A stretch of 26,633 nucleotides of DNA from positions 709 to 27,341 of the forward strand of contig JABDBU010000007.1 in the NCBI GenBank assembly GCA_013288455.1, read 5' to 3'. The notes below the pieces were generated by a model. That model was not told the origin of the DNA. It was given only the letters and a program-made list of their open reading frames with translations, and searched no databases. The stretch's first letter is position 1; every line of letters begins with the position of its first letter. The position numbers and the translations under genes are program-made. This DNA is from Gammaproteobacteria bacterium. Its GTDB lineage: Bacteria > Pseudomonadota > Gammaproteobacteria > Diplorickettsiales > Diplorickettsiaceae. Below, one piece after another: positions 1 through 7,536 of this stretch.

Positions 1-519
1 AGTTTTGTGTACATTGGCTAGTAGGGCTGCTGCTGATTGCATTTGTTTTATGGTACTGATTTTTTGATTGAGTAAAATTTCTGCTTCAGGAATGTTTGGT
101 GTAATCAGTGTAGCTAGAGGAAATAAATTGGTGAAAGCGGCCGTCGTATTGGCTTGCAAGAGCGCATCACCGCTTTGAGCTGTTATCACTGGATCCAAAA
201 TAATAAACGGAGGGCGATACCGCTCTAAGTTTTGCGTGACCAAATCGATGATTTCCCGCTTGTAGAGCAAGCCAAGTTTGATGGCTGCAAGGTGTAGATC
301 GCTGAATACAGAATCGAGTTGTTGCTGTATAAACGGTAGTGGAATTTCCTGAATAGATTGAACCCCTTGTGTATTTTGAGCGACTAAAACAGTAACCACA
401 GAAGCGGCATAGCTACCGGTTGCTGAAATTGCTTTAATGTCAGCCTGCATGCCAGCTCCTCCGGAAGGATCGGTTCCAGCAATGCTCAGGACAATGGGTA
501 AGCTTGTCTTATGTAGCAT
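1..519 (-). CDS. thiD: Hydroxymethylpyrimidine/phosphomethylpyrimidine kinase ThiD (3' end missing)
   Basis: Bifunctional kinase that phosphorylates HMP to HMP-P and HMP-PP in the cytoplasm, supplying the pyrimidine half of thiamine. Reading the minus strand from the ATG at 519 gives 173 codons with no stop, so the gene runs off the left edge; the family is about 260-270 aa. Visible family signatures are the N-terminal GTDPSGGAGMQAD substrate/phosphate loop (residues about 16-28), an ILDPV segment near residue 113 and LITPNIPEAEILL near residue 140. The ATG lies 2 bases beyond the thiM stop, so the two genes should be co-transcribed and probably translationally coupled. Identification is secure. 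Whether thiE or other thiamine genes follow lies outside the window. Confidence 0.95.
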   Translation of the reverse strand, partial: MLHKTSLPIVLSIAGTDPSGGAGMQADIKAISATGSYAASVVTVLVAQNTQGVQSIQEIPLPFIQQQLDSVFSDLHLAAIKLGLLYKREIIDLVTQNLERYRPPFIILDPVITAQSGDALLQANTTAAFTNLFPLATLITPNIPEAEILLNQKISTIKQMQSAAALLANVHKT

Positions 520-521
520 GT

Positions 522-1364
522 CTATTCCATGATCCCTTTTCTGGCATACTGTCGATTAAGAACCAAGGATTCCAAGCTCGATGGTTCTAATTTATAGAAA
601 TGATCGAGTAATTGTGTATAAAAACTTCCGGGTCCTAGGGCTGTTTTAGCGGCTAATTCACCAGTGAGTCCAAATATTGTCATAGCATGTACGGCGGCCA
701 AAAATGGATCCTGGTTTACCGCTAAGAAGCTACCGATAATAGCGGTCAGCGAGCAGCCCATGCCTACCACTTTGGTAAACAGCGGTGTTCCACATTGTAA
801 TGTCACGTAGTTGCTTTGATCGACAATGAGATCAATTTTTCCGCTAACCACGACCGTGCAATGATATTTTTTTGCTAAGCGCACAGCAGAGGGTAATGCA
901 CTTTCGCTGGTTTGTAGAGAATCAACGCCTTTGGTTTTGATATGTGGATCGACTAGCGCCATAATTTCAGAGGCATTACCACGAATTACCTGTACGCCCC
1001 GTGATAGGATTTTTTTTGCTGTTTCAGTTCTATAGTGACTGGCACCTACGCCAACAGGGTCGAAAGCAATGGGAATCTTAGTTTGTAAGGCGATCTCTTG
1101 AGCCATGGTGATGGAGTTAATCCAATAGTCATCTAATGTACCTATATTGATAACCAATGCTTTGGCAAGCGAAAGGATTTCGGCAAGCTCTTCCTGAGCA
1201 TGCGCCATGATAGGCGAAGCGCCGAGTGATAGCAGCAGATTTGCCGTTATAGGCATGACGACGAGGTTGCTTATGTTGTGTATGATGGGATTTTTTTGCC
1301 GAATCCGTTCTACATCGTAGAATAATTGTTTAAAAACAATCTCACATGCAACGGTCGGTGCCAT
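522..1364 (-). CDS. thiM: Hydroxyethylthiazole kinase ThiM
   Basis: Phosphorylates hydroxyethylthiazole (THZ) for thiamine salvage. The 280-aa product is slightly longer than the usual 260-270 aa because of about 15 extra N-terminal residues. Family features: the KNPIIHNISN segment with ANLLLSLGASPIM (residues about 24-53), IAFDPVGVGASHYR (about 98-111), VIRGNASEI (about 125-133), and the catalytic-loop motif GMGCSLTAI with its cysteine (about 201-209). The ATG at 1364 is chosen because a strong AAGGAGGG ribosome-binding site sits about 5 bases upstream. It is the first gene of a thiM-thiD unit, which suggests the cell takes up and recycles thiazole and pyrimidine precursors. The ribosome-binding site lies in the 3' arm of a stable hairpin (separate entry). 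I found no TPP riboswitch motif (such as CTGAGA) upstream. Confidence 0.96.
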   Translation of the reverse strand: MAPTVACEIVFKQLFYDVERIRQKNPIIHNISNLVVMPITANLLLSLGASPIMAHAQEELAEILSLAKALVINIGTLDDYWINSITMAQEIALQTKIPIAFDPVGVGASHYRTETAKKILSRGVQVIRGNASEIMALVDPHIKTKGVDSLQTSESALPSAVRLAKKYHCTVVVSGKIDLIVDQSNYVTLQCGTPLFTKVVGMGCSLTAIIGSFLAVNQDPFLAAVHAMTIFGLTGELAAKTALGPGSFYTQLLDHFYKLEPSSLESLVLNRQYARKGIME

Positions 1365-1365
1365 T

Positions 1366-1399
1366 ACACCCTCCTTCCTATGGGTGAGAAGGAAGATGT
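1366..1399 (-). promoter_or_regulatory. Hairpin that can hide the thiM ribosome-binding site
   Basis: In the minus-strand RNA, ACAUCUUCCUUC (plus positions 1399-1388) can pair with GAAGGAGGGUGU (1377-1366) across a 10-base loop: 12 contiguous pairs, two of them G-U. The 3' arm contains the whole AAGGAGGG ribosome-binding site, and the ATG follows one base later. The two G-U pairs would be A-C mismatches in plus-strand RNA, so the fold is better on the thiM mRNA side. Regulatory use, such as a thermometer or translational switch, is inference. Confidence 0.45.
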
Positions 1400-1648
1400 T
1401 GATTCATCGAAGCAGAGTATTATTTTCATTGCAGTCACTTCTAGAAAACGTACTATATCCTTCCGATCTACCGCTTGTGTAAGTATAACAACGCGCTAAG
1501 GCAAATTGCAGCTGATCTGGTCCTTGGCGTTTTGGCGTAGCCGTGTAATAATTGGCTCATAATCCTCTTTTTTATTTTTTAAGATGCTGTAGTTTACCCC
1601 ATTATACTTCGGAGCTGAACAAATTTTTGTCCCGTAATACAGTACTAA
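1400..1648. other. Intergenic region between divergent thiM and scpB; no gene seen
   Basis: No convincing coding sequence lies between the divergent thiM and scpB starts. A TTATACTT element at 1602-1609 resembles a -10 box for scpB but has no good -35 box at 16-18 bases. There is no TPP riboswitch core and no recognisable scpA fragment. A 62-codon minus-strand reading frame (1684-1496) overlaps the scpB start, matches nothing I know and has no ribosome-binding site. Confidence 0.5.
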
Positions 1649-2206
1649 ATGACTGCTATAGTGATTTTCGTGGATCCTGAGCAACTAAAAATCATTTTGG
1701 AAGCAGCTATTTTGGCAGCAGGTGAGCCTGTGAGTTTAGAGCGTTTATTTGGATTATTTCAGGAGGTTGAGCGACCATCTGAATCCATGCTAAAGCAAGC
1801 TCTGACTGAGTTGGAATCCAGTTACTGTGGAAGAGGGATTCGTTTGAAACGAGTTGCCAGTGGTTATTGTTTCTGTACTTTACCTGAGTTGCATCCATGG
1901 ATCCGAGGGTTATGGTCCCAAAAACGGCCACGGTATACCCGAGCGTTTTTAGAAACATTGGCTATCATCGCCTATAAGCAACCCGTTACGAGAAGTGACA
2001 TAGAAGCAATTCGCGGAGTCAGTGTCAGTCCGAATATTATAAAAAGTCTGCTCGATCAAGAATGGATTCAATCCGCTGGGCAACGAGAAGTTCCGGGCCG
2101 GCCCACTCTGTATGTGACAAGCAAGCAATTTTTGGATCACTTCAACATGAAGGAATTAGCTGAGCTGCCTGTGCTGCCCTCTATCGTTGCCGTTGCCTAT
2201 GAGTGA
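1649..2206 (+). CDS. scpB: Segregation and condensation protein B, ScpB
   Basis: Winged-helix subunit of the SMC/MukB-like ScpAB condensin accessory complex, which acts on chromosome compaction and segregation. The typical second winged-helix block is plain: RAFLETLAIIAYKQPVTR (about residues 98-115), then IRGVSVSPNI, then the signature VPGRPTLYVTSKQFLDHF near residues 149-166. Length 185 aa is normal. The start is uncertain. ATG 1649 has no ribosome-binding site; the in-frame GTG at 1670 gives VDPEQLKIILEAAILAAG, which fits the family N-terminus better. Its last 8 bases overlap rluB. In related bacteria scpA normally lies directly upstream, but here there is only non-coding sequence and then the oppositely oriented thiM. 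Confidence 0.93.
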   Translation: MTAIVIFVDPEQLKIILEAAILAAGEPVSLERLFGLFQEVERPSESMLKQALTELESSYCGRGIRLKRVASGYCFCTLPELHPWIRGLWSQKRPRYTRAFLETLAIIAYKQPVTRSDIEAIRGVSVSPNIIKSLLDQEWIQSAGQREVPGRPTLYVTSKQFLDHFNMKELAELPVLPSIVAVAYE

Positions 2207-2945
2207 AAAATTACAAAAAGTGTTGGCAGCATACGGACTAGGATCGCGGCGTGAAATGGAACGTTGGATCCAGCAAGGGCGAGTGAGCATTGCTACGCAG
2301 GTTGCTACGCTGGGGGATAGGGTTGAACGCGATGCAAAGATCTTTGTAGATGGCAAGCTAATCCAATTATGCTCCAATACGTCCCTATGTCGACGAGTGC
2401 TAATTTACCATAAGCCTGCTGGTGAAGTATGTACACGACATGATCCTGAAAATAGGCCTACTGTATTTTTAAATTTGCCACGTTTAAAGGAACAACGCTG
2501 GATCATGGTAGGGCGCTTAGACTTAAGCACGTTAGGCTTGCTGTTGTTTACTAACGATGGAGCATTAGCACACCGACTATCACATCCCTCTTATGAAATA
2601 GAGAGAGAATATGCTGTGCGTGTTTTGGGTGCAGTGAATGAAATAATACTTGATCGGTTAAAAAAAGGTGTAAAACTCAGCGATGGAATTGCAGCTTTTA
2701 CTCACATTAAAGAATGTGCTGGAAAAGGTGCTAACCGTTGGTATCACGTGACACTGAAAGAAGGTCGTAATCGGGAAGTGAGACGTCTATGGGAATCACA
2801 AAGCGTTATGGTGAGTCGGCTTATTCGGATTCGATTTGGTGATATCAATTTGCCTGCTGATTTAAAGCGAGGGCAATGGCGGGAATTGATGGCAAACGAT
2901 CTGCATCAGTTGGAGAGTTTGGTCGGTTTAGCAGCATCCGTGTAG
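2199..2945 (+). CDS. rluB: 23S rRNA pseudouridine(2605) synthase RluB
   Basis: Isomerises uridine 2605 (E. coli numbering) of 23S rRNA to pseudouridine during 50S assembly. An N-terminal S4 RNA-binding domain (SEKLQKVLAAYGLGSRREME, residues 2-21) is followed by the RsuA/RluB catalytic domain. The catalytic aspartate is in VGRLDLSTLGLLLFTNDG (about residues 102-119), and the conserved LKEGRNREVRRLWES element lies near residues 188-202. The ATG at 2199 overlaps the last 8 bases of scpB, which points to translational coupling; a TTG at 2187 in the same frame is less likely. Length is 248 aa. The family assignment is secure; RluB rather than RsuA/RluE/RluF rests on the scpB neighbour and the S4-plus-catalytic layout. 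Confidence 0.92.
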   Translation: MSEKLQKVLAAYGLGSRREMERWIQQGRVSIATQVATLGDRVERDAKIFVDGKLIQLCSNTSLCRRVLIYHKPAGEVCTRHDPENRPTVFLNLPRLKEQRWIMVGRLDLSTLGLLLFTNDGALAHRLSHPSYEIEREYAVRVLGAVNEIILDRLKKGVKLSDGIAAFTHIKECAGKGANRWYHVTLKEGRNREVRRLWESQSVMVSRLIRIRFGDINLPADLKRGQWRELMANDLHQLESLVGLAASV

Positions 2946-2965
2946 AGCGATTTCTTCAAACTAAA

Positions 2966-3029
2966 CCGCGTAGTCGACATCACAACGGTATATTGAAGTA
3001 AAATGGCAATTTATAGAGGTGCCTCAGAG
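2966..3029 (+). repeat. Dispersed repeat, copy 1 (single arm)
   Basis: About 64 bases running from CCGCGTAG to GAGGTGCCTCAGAG. It matches copy 2 (24597-24535, minus) base for base over most of its length, including the shared cores TATATTGAAGTAAAAT and AGAGGTGCC, and matches copy 3 (24628-24688) more weakly. It fills the space between the rluB stop and the ribosome-binding site of the receiver-Hpt gene. No facing arm was found next to it, so it is a solo copy. Confidence 0.7.
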
Positions 3030-3038
3030 GAGCTAAGC

Positions 3039-3683
3039 ATGGTGAGTAAGCAGGTTTTGTTGGTTGAAGATGATGGAGTAGCGGCAAAAGTCGCCGAAAA
3101 AATGATGTCGGCGTTGCATTATCGAGTAGATGTTGTATCCAGTGGTAAGGCTGCAGTGGATCGACTCAAAGAGCATATTTATCAATTAATTCTCCTAGAC
3201 ATTGGCTTACCTGATATGCAAGGTGTTGCACTCATACACCGCATACGTCGTGAGCAATGGCAAAATAGTCACATGATGATTCCTATCGTCGGATTAACAG
3301 CGGGCATTAACCAAGAAATGAAACAGCGTTGTTTAGATGCCGGCATGAACATGATTATTTTGAAGCCGCTGAAGAAAGAAACAGCCGTAGAATTGTTAGC
3401 TACCTTCATGCAAGCTGAGTCAACTGAGCGGGTATCATCCTTGTCGACTGCTGGTCTTACTGAAGGAGCAGTATTGGATTTGGATGCTATTAAAGCTTTG
3501 CTAAAGGATGATGCACTGATCAAAGAATGTCGGGAATTGATGATAGATGGTTTAAGCGAAGATCTACTAAAGCTAGCAAATTGGTACAAAACCTCCGATT
3601 GGGAAAGCATTCAGGCCATTGCACACAAATGGCAGGGGGGGAGCCTGTTACTACGGAGCAAAGCGTTTAGAGCAAGCATGTAA
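3039..3683 (+). CDS. Receiver-Hpt two-component protein, frameshifted in the Hpt domain
   Basis: Phosphorelay protein made of a CheY-like receiver followed by a histidine phosphotransfer domain. The receiver spans residues about 5-125: acidic pair DD in LLVEDDGVA, phospho-acceptor Asp in LILLDIGLPD, the conserved Thr of GLTAG and the Lys of LKPL. The Hpt part begins near residue 145 and carries the phospho-His in IAHKWQGG. Directly after this the frame runs through a G7 tract (3635-3641) into unrelated residues and stops at 3683. Removing one G restores the expected Hpt continuation GACYYGAKRLEQACKNF to a stop at 3801. The arrangement resembles the C-terminus of LetS/GacS-type hybrid kinases without the kinase. 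ATG 3039 has an AGAGGAGC ribosome-binding site; an in-frame ATG at 3003 lies inside the repeat and is less likely. Confidence 0.8.
   Translation: MVSKQVLLVEDDGVAAKVAEKMMSALHYRVDVVSSGKAAVDRLKEHIYQLILLDIGLPDMQGVALIHRIRREQWQNSHMMIPIVGLTAGINQEMKQRCLDAGMNMIILKPLKKETAVELLATFMQAESTERVSSLSTAGLTEGAVLDLDAIKALLKDDALIKECRELMIDGLSEDLLKLANWYKTSDWESIQAIAHKWQGGSLLLRSKAFRASM
3635..3641 (+). repeat. G7 homopolymer at the frameshift point
   Basis: Seven consecutive G residues lie exactly where the Hpt reading frame is lost, two codons after the phospho-histidine codon region. Six Gs would keep the domain in frame. Such runs are prone to replication, transcription or sequencing slippage. Confidence 0.9.
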
Positions 3684-3801
3684 AAATTTTAGCAGCTGCT
3701 GGCGTAAAGGCATGAAAGATCCATTAGAAACGCTATATCACCAATTGATTCAGGAAATGGAAATGGTTAAGGAAGTGTGTATCCATCAGCGTGCCAAATA
3801 A
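3643..3801 (+). pseudogene. Out-of-frame C-terminal half of the Hpt domain
   Basis: The +1 frame after the G7 run encodes ACYYGAKRLEQACKNFSSC and then LETLYHQLIQEMEMV before a TAA at 3801. This is the expected C-terminal half of an Hpt four-helix bundle, as in the LetS/BarA pattern CGVPRLKEAC followed by LYQQLIQEI. No start codon with a ribosome-binding site precedes it, so it is only made if slippage or a different tract length joins it to the upstream receiver-Hpt frame. That it has stayed free of stop codons for about 50 codons suggests a recent frameshift, a phase-variable gene, or a base-call error. Confidence 0.7.
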
Positions 3802-3923
3802 GTGAAAGTGTACATCAAAATGGTCTGGCTTACATTACAAGGATCGAATGTCAAAGAATCTGGCTCTCTAAACGACAATGTTTTCATAAAATGGGGGGTT
3901 GACCACACAACCAAAGGTGCACA

Positions 3924-4055
3924 ATGTCCAAAAAATACAATAAAGAGTTCAAACTGAACCTACTCAATTTGAGTGAACACACGTTTGTGAAATTATTTAG
4001 ACTGCGCAGAGGTGCTCATCATGTCAAAACAATGGAGGTAGGATCAGTTTGCTGA
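3924..4055 (+). pseudogene. Possible IS3-family orfA (transposase) remnant
   Basis: A 43-codon frame starts MSKKYNKEFKLNLLNLSE, which resembles the usual N-terminus of IS3-family OrfA proteins (MSKxYxKEFKLEAV...). It then degenerates and stops at 4055, with no recognisable helix-turn-helix. A GC-rich stretch about 35 bases upstream (ATGGGGGGTTGACC, near 3893) could be a worn terminal repeat, but I cannot find a matching end. It may be a decayed insertion sequence next to the broken Hpt gene. A chance match is possible because only about 12 residues support it. Confidence 0.35.
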
Positions 4056-4064
4056 GGAACAGAT

Positions 4065-6389
4065 TTATTCGTTGAGTCTGTCAGGGACTAAAATTTCTCG
4101 GTTACCGTTGTTTTCCATAGCACTGACTAAGCCTGCTTTTTCCATATCTTCCATCAGACGAGCAGCACGATTATAGCCGATTTTAAGCCGTCGTTGGATG
4201 CTAGAAATAGAAGCGCGACGCGTTTCTAAAACGATTTGTACTGCTTGGTCATATAGCGCATCTTTTTCCCCCCAATTATCTTCCATAAATTCTGTGCTAG
4301 CGTCAGCAATATCGAGTGATGCTTGAGAAAGATCGAGTTTATACTCAGGAGTACCGGATTGTTTTAGTGCGTTTACTACATCGTGGACTTCTTGGTCAGC
4401 AACAAAAGCACCATGAACGCGGATGGGTAAACCAGTTCCTGGTGCCAGATACAACATATCGCCATATCCTAATAATTGATCAGCGCCTTGCTGATCGAGG
4501 ATCGTGCGCGAATCAATTTTTGAGGAAACTTGGAACGCAATACGAGTTCGAATATTGGCCTTGATCAATCCAGTAATAACGTCGACGGAGGGTCTTTGTG
4601 TTGCGATAATTAAGTGGATACCCGCTGCACGTGCTTTCTGTGCAATTCTCGCGATGAATTCTTCCACCTTTTTTCCAACGACCATGATCATGTCAGCGAA
4701 TTCATCGATCAAAACAATGATATAAGGCAGTTGCATCAATGGCTCGGCTTGCTTTCCTTGCTCAGGTGTCCAAAATGGATCTTGAAGCGGATGTCCTTTT
4801 GTTTCAGCTTCTTGCACTTTTTGGTTATAACCTACTACGTTACGTACGCCAAAATTTGCCATAAGTTTGTAACGGCGTTCCATTTCTGCAACGCACCATC
4901 GTAATGCATTAGCTGCTTCCTTCATATCCGTAACAACCGGAGTTAAAAGATGTGGGATACCTTCATACACGGCAAGTTCCAACATTTTAGGATCTATCAT
5001 GATCAGTTTGACTTCCTGGGGTGTTGCTTTGTAGAGGATGCTCAATAACATGGCATTCAGGCCAACGGATTTACCAGAACCGGTTGTACCGGCAACAAGT
5101 AGGTGTGGCATTTTTGCCAGATCAACAATAACAGGATGGCCAGCAATATCTTTTCCCAGCGCTAGTGAAAGTGGGGAACGTGCCTGTTGGTAGCAATTTG
5201 AAGTGAGTATTCCACTTAAGCGAACTATTTCTCTATGTTTGTTGGGAACTTCCAAACCGACGACTGATTTACCAGGTATCACTTCAACTATCCTTACACT
5301 CTCAACAGATAGAGAGCGAGCAAGGTCCTTTGCCAGTCCTGTAATCCGACTTACTTTGATGCCTGCAGCAGGTTGCATTTCAAAACGTGTAATAACGGGA
5401 CCTGGATGTACCGCAACTACACACACTTGTACATTAAAATCCTGCAAACGAAGCTCAACGTCACGCGAAAGGCGATCCAGTTCTTCATGAGAATAACCTT
5501 CCTTGCTGGATGTTTCTACAGGGTCTAATAGGCTCAGCGAAGGCAGCGAAACGCCACTGCCTGTTGCAATTTTTTTGCTGGAATGCACTGTGGCGTGGGC
5601 CGTGTAGGACTTAGTGGGCACTGAGGAAGAATGGGTAATAGATTCAGGCGGATGAGACGGCGAATTTAGCGATGTTGTACTTGAATGTAGCTGTAATGGT
5701 TGGCTATTCGATAGAAACACAGGGCTAGATCGATTCAAGACAACAGAAGTGTCCCTTGCTTTTTTAGCAAAACCTTTGTTCAAGTTATGAAAAATCTGTT
5801 TTATTGTTTCACCGGTTCGTATGAATATCAAGCTGAGTTGGTGTATCACGCGATGCAAACTATTTATCCAGGAAAATCCCGTCGCAAAGGTGGTGCTAGC
5901 CAACAATAAAGCCAGCAAAAACACAGTGCTACCGACGATATTAAATTGGGCAATAAAATTTTTTGTAACGATTGTTCCTAACATTCCTCCTGGCGTATAG
6001 CCGTGGATGATAGAGCGACTATGGAGTGTGGTGAGACCACAAGCAGCGATGAAAACAACGGTAAATCCGATCAATCGTAGAATTAAGAGGGAATAATTGA
6101 TGCGAGCATGGCAATAGGGCCATTTAAATGCCCGCCATCCGCCATATAAAAGTAAAATGGGGAGTAAGTATGCCAAAAAACCAACCTCAGAAAAAAATAA
6201 ATGAGCCAGTGCGTCACCAAAATGGCCGGCGATATTCGTTAATGCTCTTTCATGAAAGGTTGGATGGTGGGTCCATAAAGCGAGGAATAAAAAAATTGAC
6301 ATTCCTACGCTGGTGATCAGTAGTCCTTCACGCAGACGTTGTTGTAGATGTAGGTGATGGGTTTGCTCAATTTTGGTTTGTTGTTTCAA
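4065..6389 (-). CDS. ftsK: DNA translocase FtsK
   Basis: Septum-anchored, ATP-driven DNA pump that clears and aligns chromosome termini at division and activates XerCD at dif. At 774 aa it is a short-linker FtsK. Four membrane segments lie at about residues 22-40, 70-88, 101-120 and 150-172. A Ser/Thr-rich linker follows (about 210-290), then the alpha domain, and the RecA-like motor with Walker A GTTGSGKS (434-441) and Walker B IIVLIDEF (557-564). The C-terminal gamma winged helix (about 710-774, RRLKIGYNRAARLMEDME) reads KOPS. The start is a TTG at 6389 with GAGGAG 5 bases upstream. It is transcribed divergently from trxB, and its end abuts the transposase-like remnant. Confidence 0.97.
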   Translation of the reverse strand: MKQQTKIEQTHHLHLQQRLREGLLITSVGMSIFLFLALWTHHPTFHERALTNIAGHFGDALAHLFFSEVGFLAYLLPILLLYGGWRAFKWPYCHARINYSLLILRLIGFTVVFIAACGLTTLHSRSIIHGYTPGGMLGTIVTKNFIAQFNIVGSTVFLLALLLASTTFATGFSWINSLHRVIHQLSLIFIRTGETIKQIFHNLNKGFAKKARDTSVVLNRSSPVFLSNSQPLQLHSSTTSLNSPSHPPESITHSSSVPTKSYTAHATVHSSKKIATGSGVSLPSLSLLDPVETSSKEGYSHEELDRLSRDVELRLQDFNVQVCVVAVHPGPVITRFEMQPAAGIKVSRITGLAKDLARSLSVESVRIVEVIPGKSVVGLEVPNKHREIVRLSGILTSNCYQQARSPLSLALGKDIAGHPVIVDLAKMPHLLVAGTTGSGKSVGLNAMLLSILYKATPQEVKLIMIDPKMLELAVYEGIPHLLTPVVTDMKEAANALRWCVAEMERRYKLMANFGVRNVVGYNQKVQEAETKGHPLQDPFWTPEQGKQAEPLMQLPYIIVLIDEFADMIMVVGKKVEEFIARIAQKARAAGIHLIIATQRPSVDVITGLIKANIRTRIAFQVSSKIDSRTILDQQGADQLLGYGDMLYLAPGTGLPIRVHGAFVADQEVHDVVNALKQSGTPEYKLDLSQASLDIADASTEFMEDNWGEKDALYDQAVQIVLETRRASISSIQRRLKIGYNRAARLMEDMEKAGLVSAMENNGNREILVPDRLNE

Positions 6390-6471
6390 GGCAGCTCCTC
6401 ATTCATCAAGGTTTGGATATACGATAGGCTAGGCTTGCCAGAGGGTAATGAATACTATTTGTGACATTTGT

Positions 6472-6480
6472 TGTTATACT
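6472..6480 (+). promoter_or_regulatory. Candidate extended -10 promoter for trxB
   Basis: TGTTATACT is a TGn-extended -10 box (TATACT at 6475-6480) in the ftsK/trxB divergent gap, giving a leader of about 60 bases to the trxB ATG. No clear -35 hexamer is seen at 16-18 bases, as is common for extended -10 promoters. Confidence 0.4.
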
Positions 6481-6545
6481 GCACCTGCCATTTGATTATA
6501 ACAACATCCTATTTATCTGGATTTTAGCCTACAGTGAATGGGTAT

Positions 6546-7502
6546 ATGAGTAAAATGCAGAAACGTCGCTTAATTATTTTAGGTTCTGGGCCAGCGGGTT
6601 ATTCAGCAGCTATTTATGCTGCGCGTGCTAATCTCCAACCGCTACTTATCACAGGTTTACAACAAGGTGGTCAATTAATGACTACGACGGATGTTGATAA
6701 TTGGCCAGGTGACGTAGAAGGATTACAAGGTCCTGTACTAATGGAACGCATGTTAAAACATGCAGAGCGTTTTAACACAGAGGTTGTTTTTGATCAAATT
6801 GATGCAGTTAATCTTAGCACAAGGCCTTTTTGTCTCAAAGGTGATCAAGCGGATTACTGCTGTGAAGCTTTGATTATTGCAACGGGTGCTTCAGCTAAGT
6901 ATTTGGGCTTGGCATCAGAAACCCAATTTATGGGGAAAGGGGTTTCGGCTTGTGCAACCTGTGACGGCTTTTTTTATCGTGGACAAAAGGTAGCGGTTGT
7001 CGGTGGTGGAAATACGGCTGTTGAGGAAGCGCTTTATTTGGTTGGCATGGCAGAGCATGTAACGCTAGTTCACCGAAGGGATACTTTTCGTTCCGAAGGA
7101 ATTTTAACCGATAGGTTGATGGCAAAGGTAGAGACAGGGAAAATTTCACTGGCTTTGGATAGTGTTGTAGAGGAGATTTTAGGTGATGTAGAAGGTGGTG
7201 TGAATGGTTTAAAGATAAAAAATCTCAAAACAGAAAGTGTTAAACGATTAGAGGTGCGTGGCGTTTTTATTGCTATTGGACATACGCCAAATACACGTTT
7301 GTTCCAAGGACAATTAAAAATGGAAAATGCTTACATTCTCGTTAAAGGCAACGATCAAAATGCAACGGCGACGAGTGTGGCAGGAGTTTTTGCCGCAGGA
7401 GATGTGGCGGATCCAACCTATCGTCAAGCAGTGACCTCAGCAGGTACAGGTTGTATGGCCGCGTTGGATGCAAAAAAATATTTAGAAGAGTGCTCTGAAT
7501 AA
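6546..7502 (+). CDS. trxB: Thioredoxin reductase TrxB
   Basis: FAD-dependent NADPH:thioredoxin oxidoreductase of the cytoplasm. The order of motifs is that of low-molecular-weight TrxB: the FAD dinucleotide loop LILGSGPAGYSAA near the N-terminus, the redox-active pair in ACATCDGFF (about residues 135-143), the NADPH loop VGGGNTAVEEAL, the 2'-phosphate contact HRRDTFR, and the closing AGDVADPTYRQA FAD motif. Length from ATG 6546 is 318 aa and matches E. coli TrxB in the number of residues before the first motif. A GTG at 6534 in the same frame is an alternative start. It is the first of a plus-strand run; mlaA begins 34 bases after its stop. Confidence 0.97.
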   Translation: MSKMQKRRLIILGSGPAGYSAAIYAARANLQPLLITGLQQGGQLMTTTDVDNWPGDVEGLQGPVLMERMLKHAERFNTEVVFDQIDAVNLSTRPFCLKGDQADYCCEALIIATGASAKYLGLASETQFMGKGVSACATCDGFFYRGQKVAVVGGGNTAVEEALYLVGMAEHVTLVHRRDTFRSEGILTDRLMAKVETGKISLALDSVVEEILGDVEGGVNGLKIKNLKTESVKRLEVRGVFIAIGHTPNTRLFQGQLKMENAYILVKGNDQNATATSVAGVFAAGDVADPTYRQAVTSAGTGCMAALDAKKYLEECSE

Positions 7503-7536
7503 AATTATAAATTATGGTCTTGGGAGTGCCACATTT

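Noticed and set aside
1365..1500. TPP riboswitch upstream of thiM
   Set aside because: None of the conserved THI-box pieces (CTGAGA, ACCTGATCTGG-like) is present in the minus-strand leader; only the hairpin described above is seen.
1496..1684. 62-codon minus-strand reading frame
   Set aside because: It overlaps the scpB start, has no ribosome-binding site and no recognisable family.
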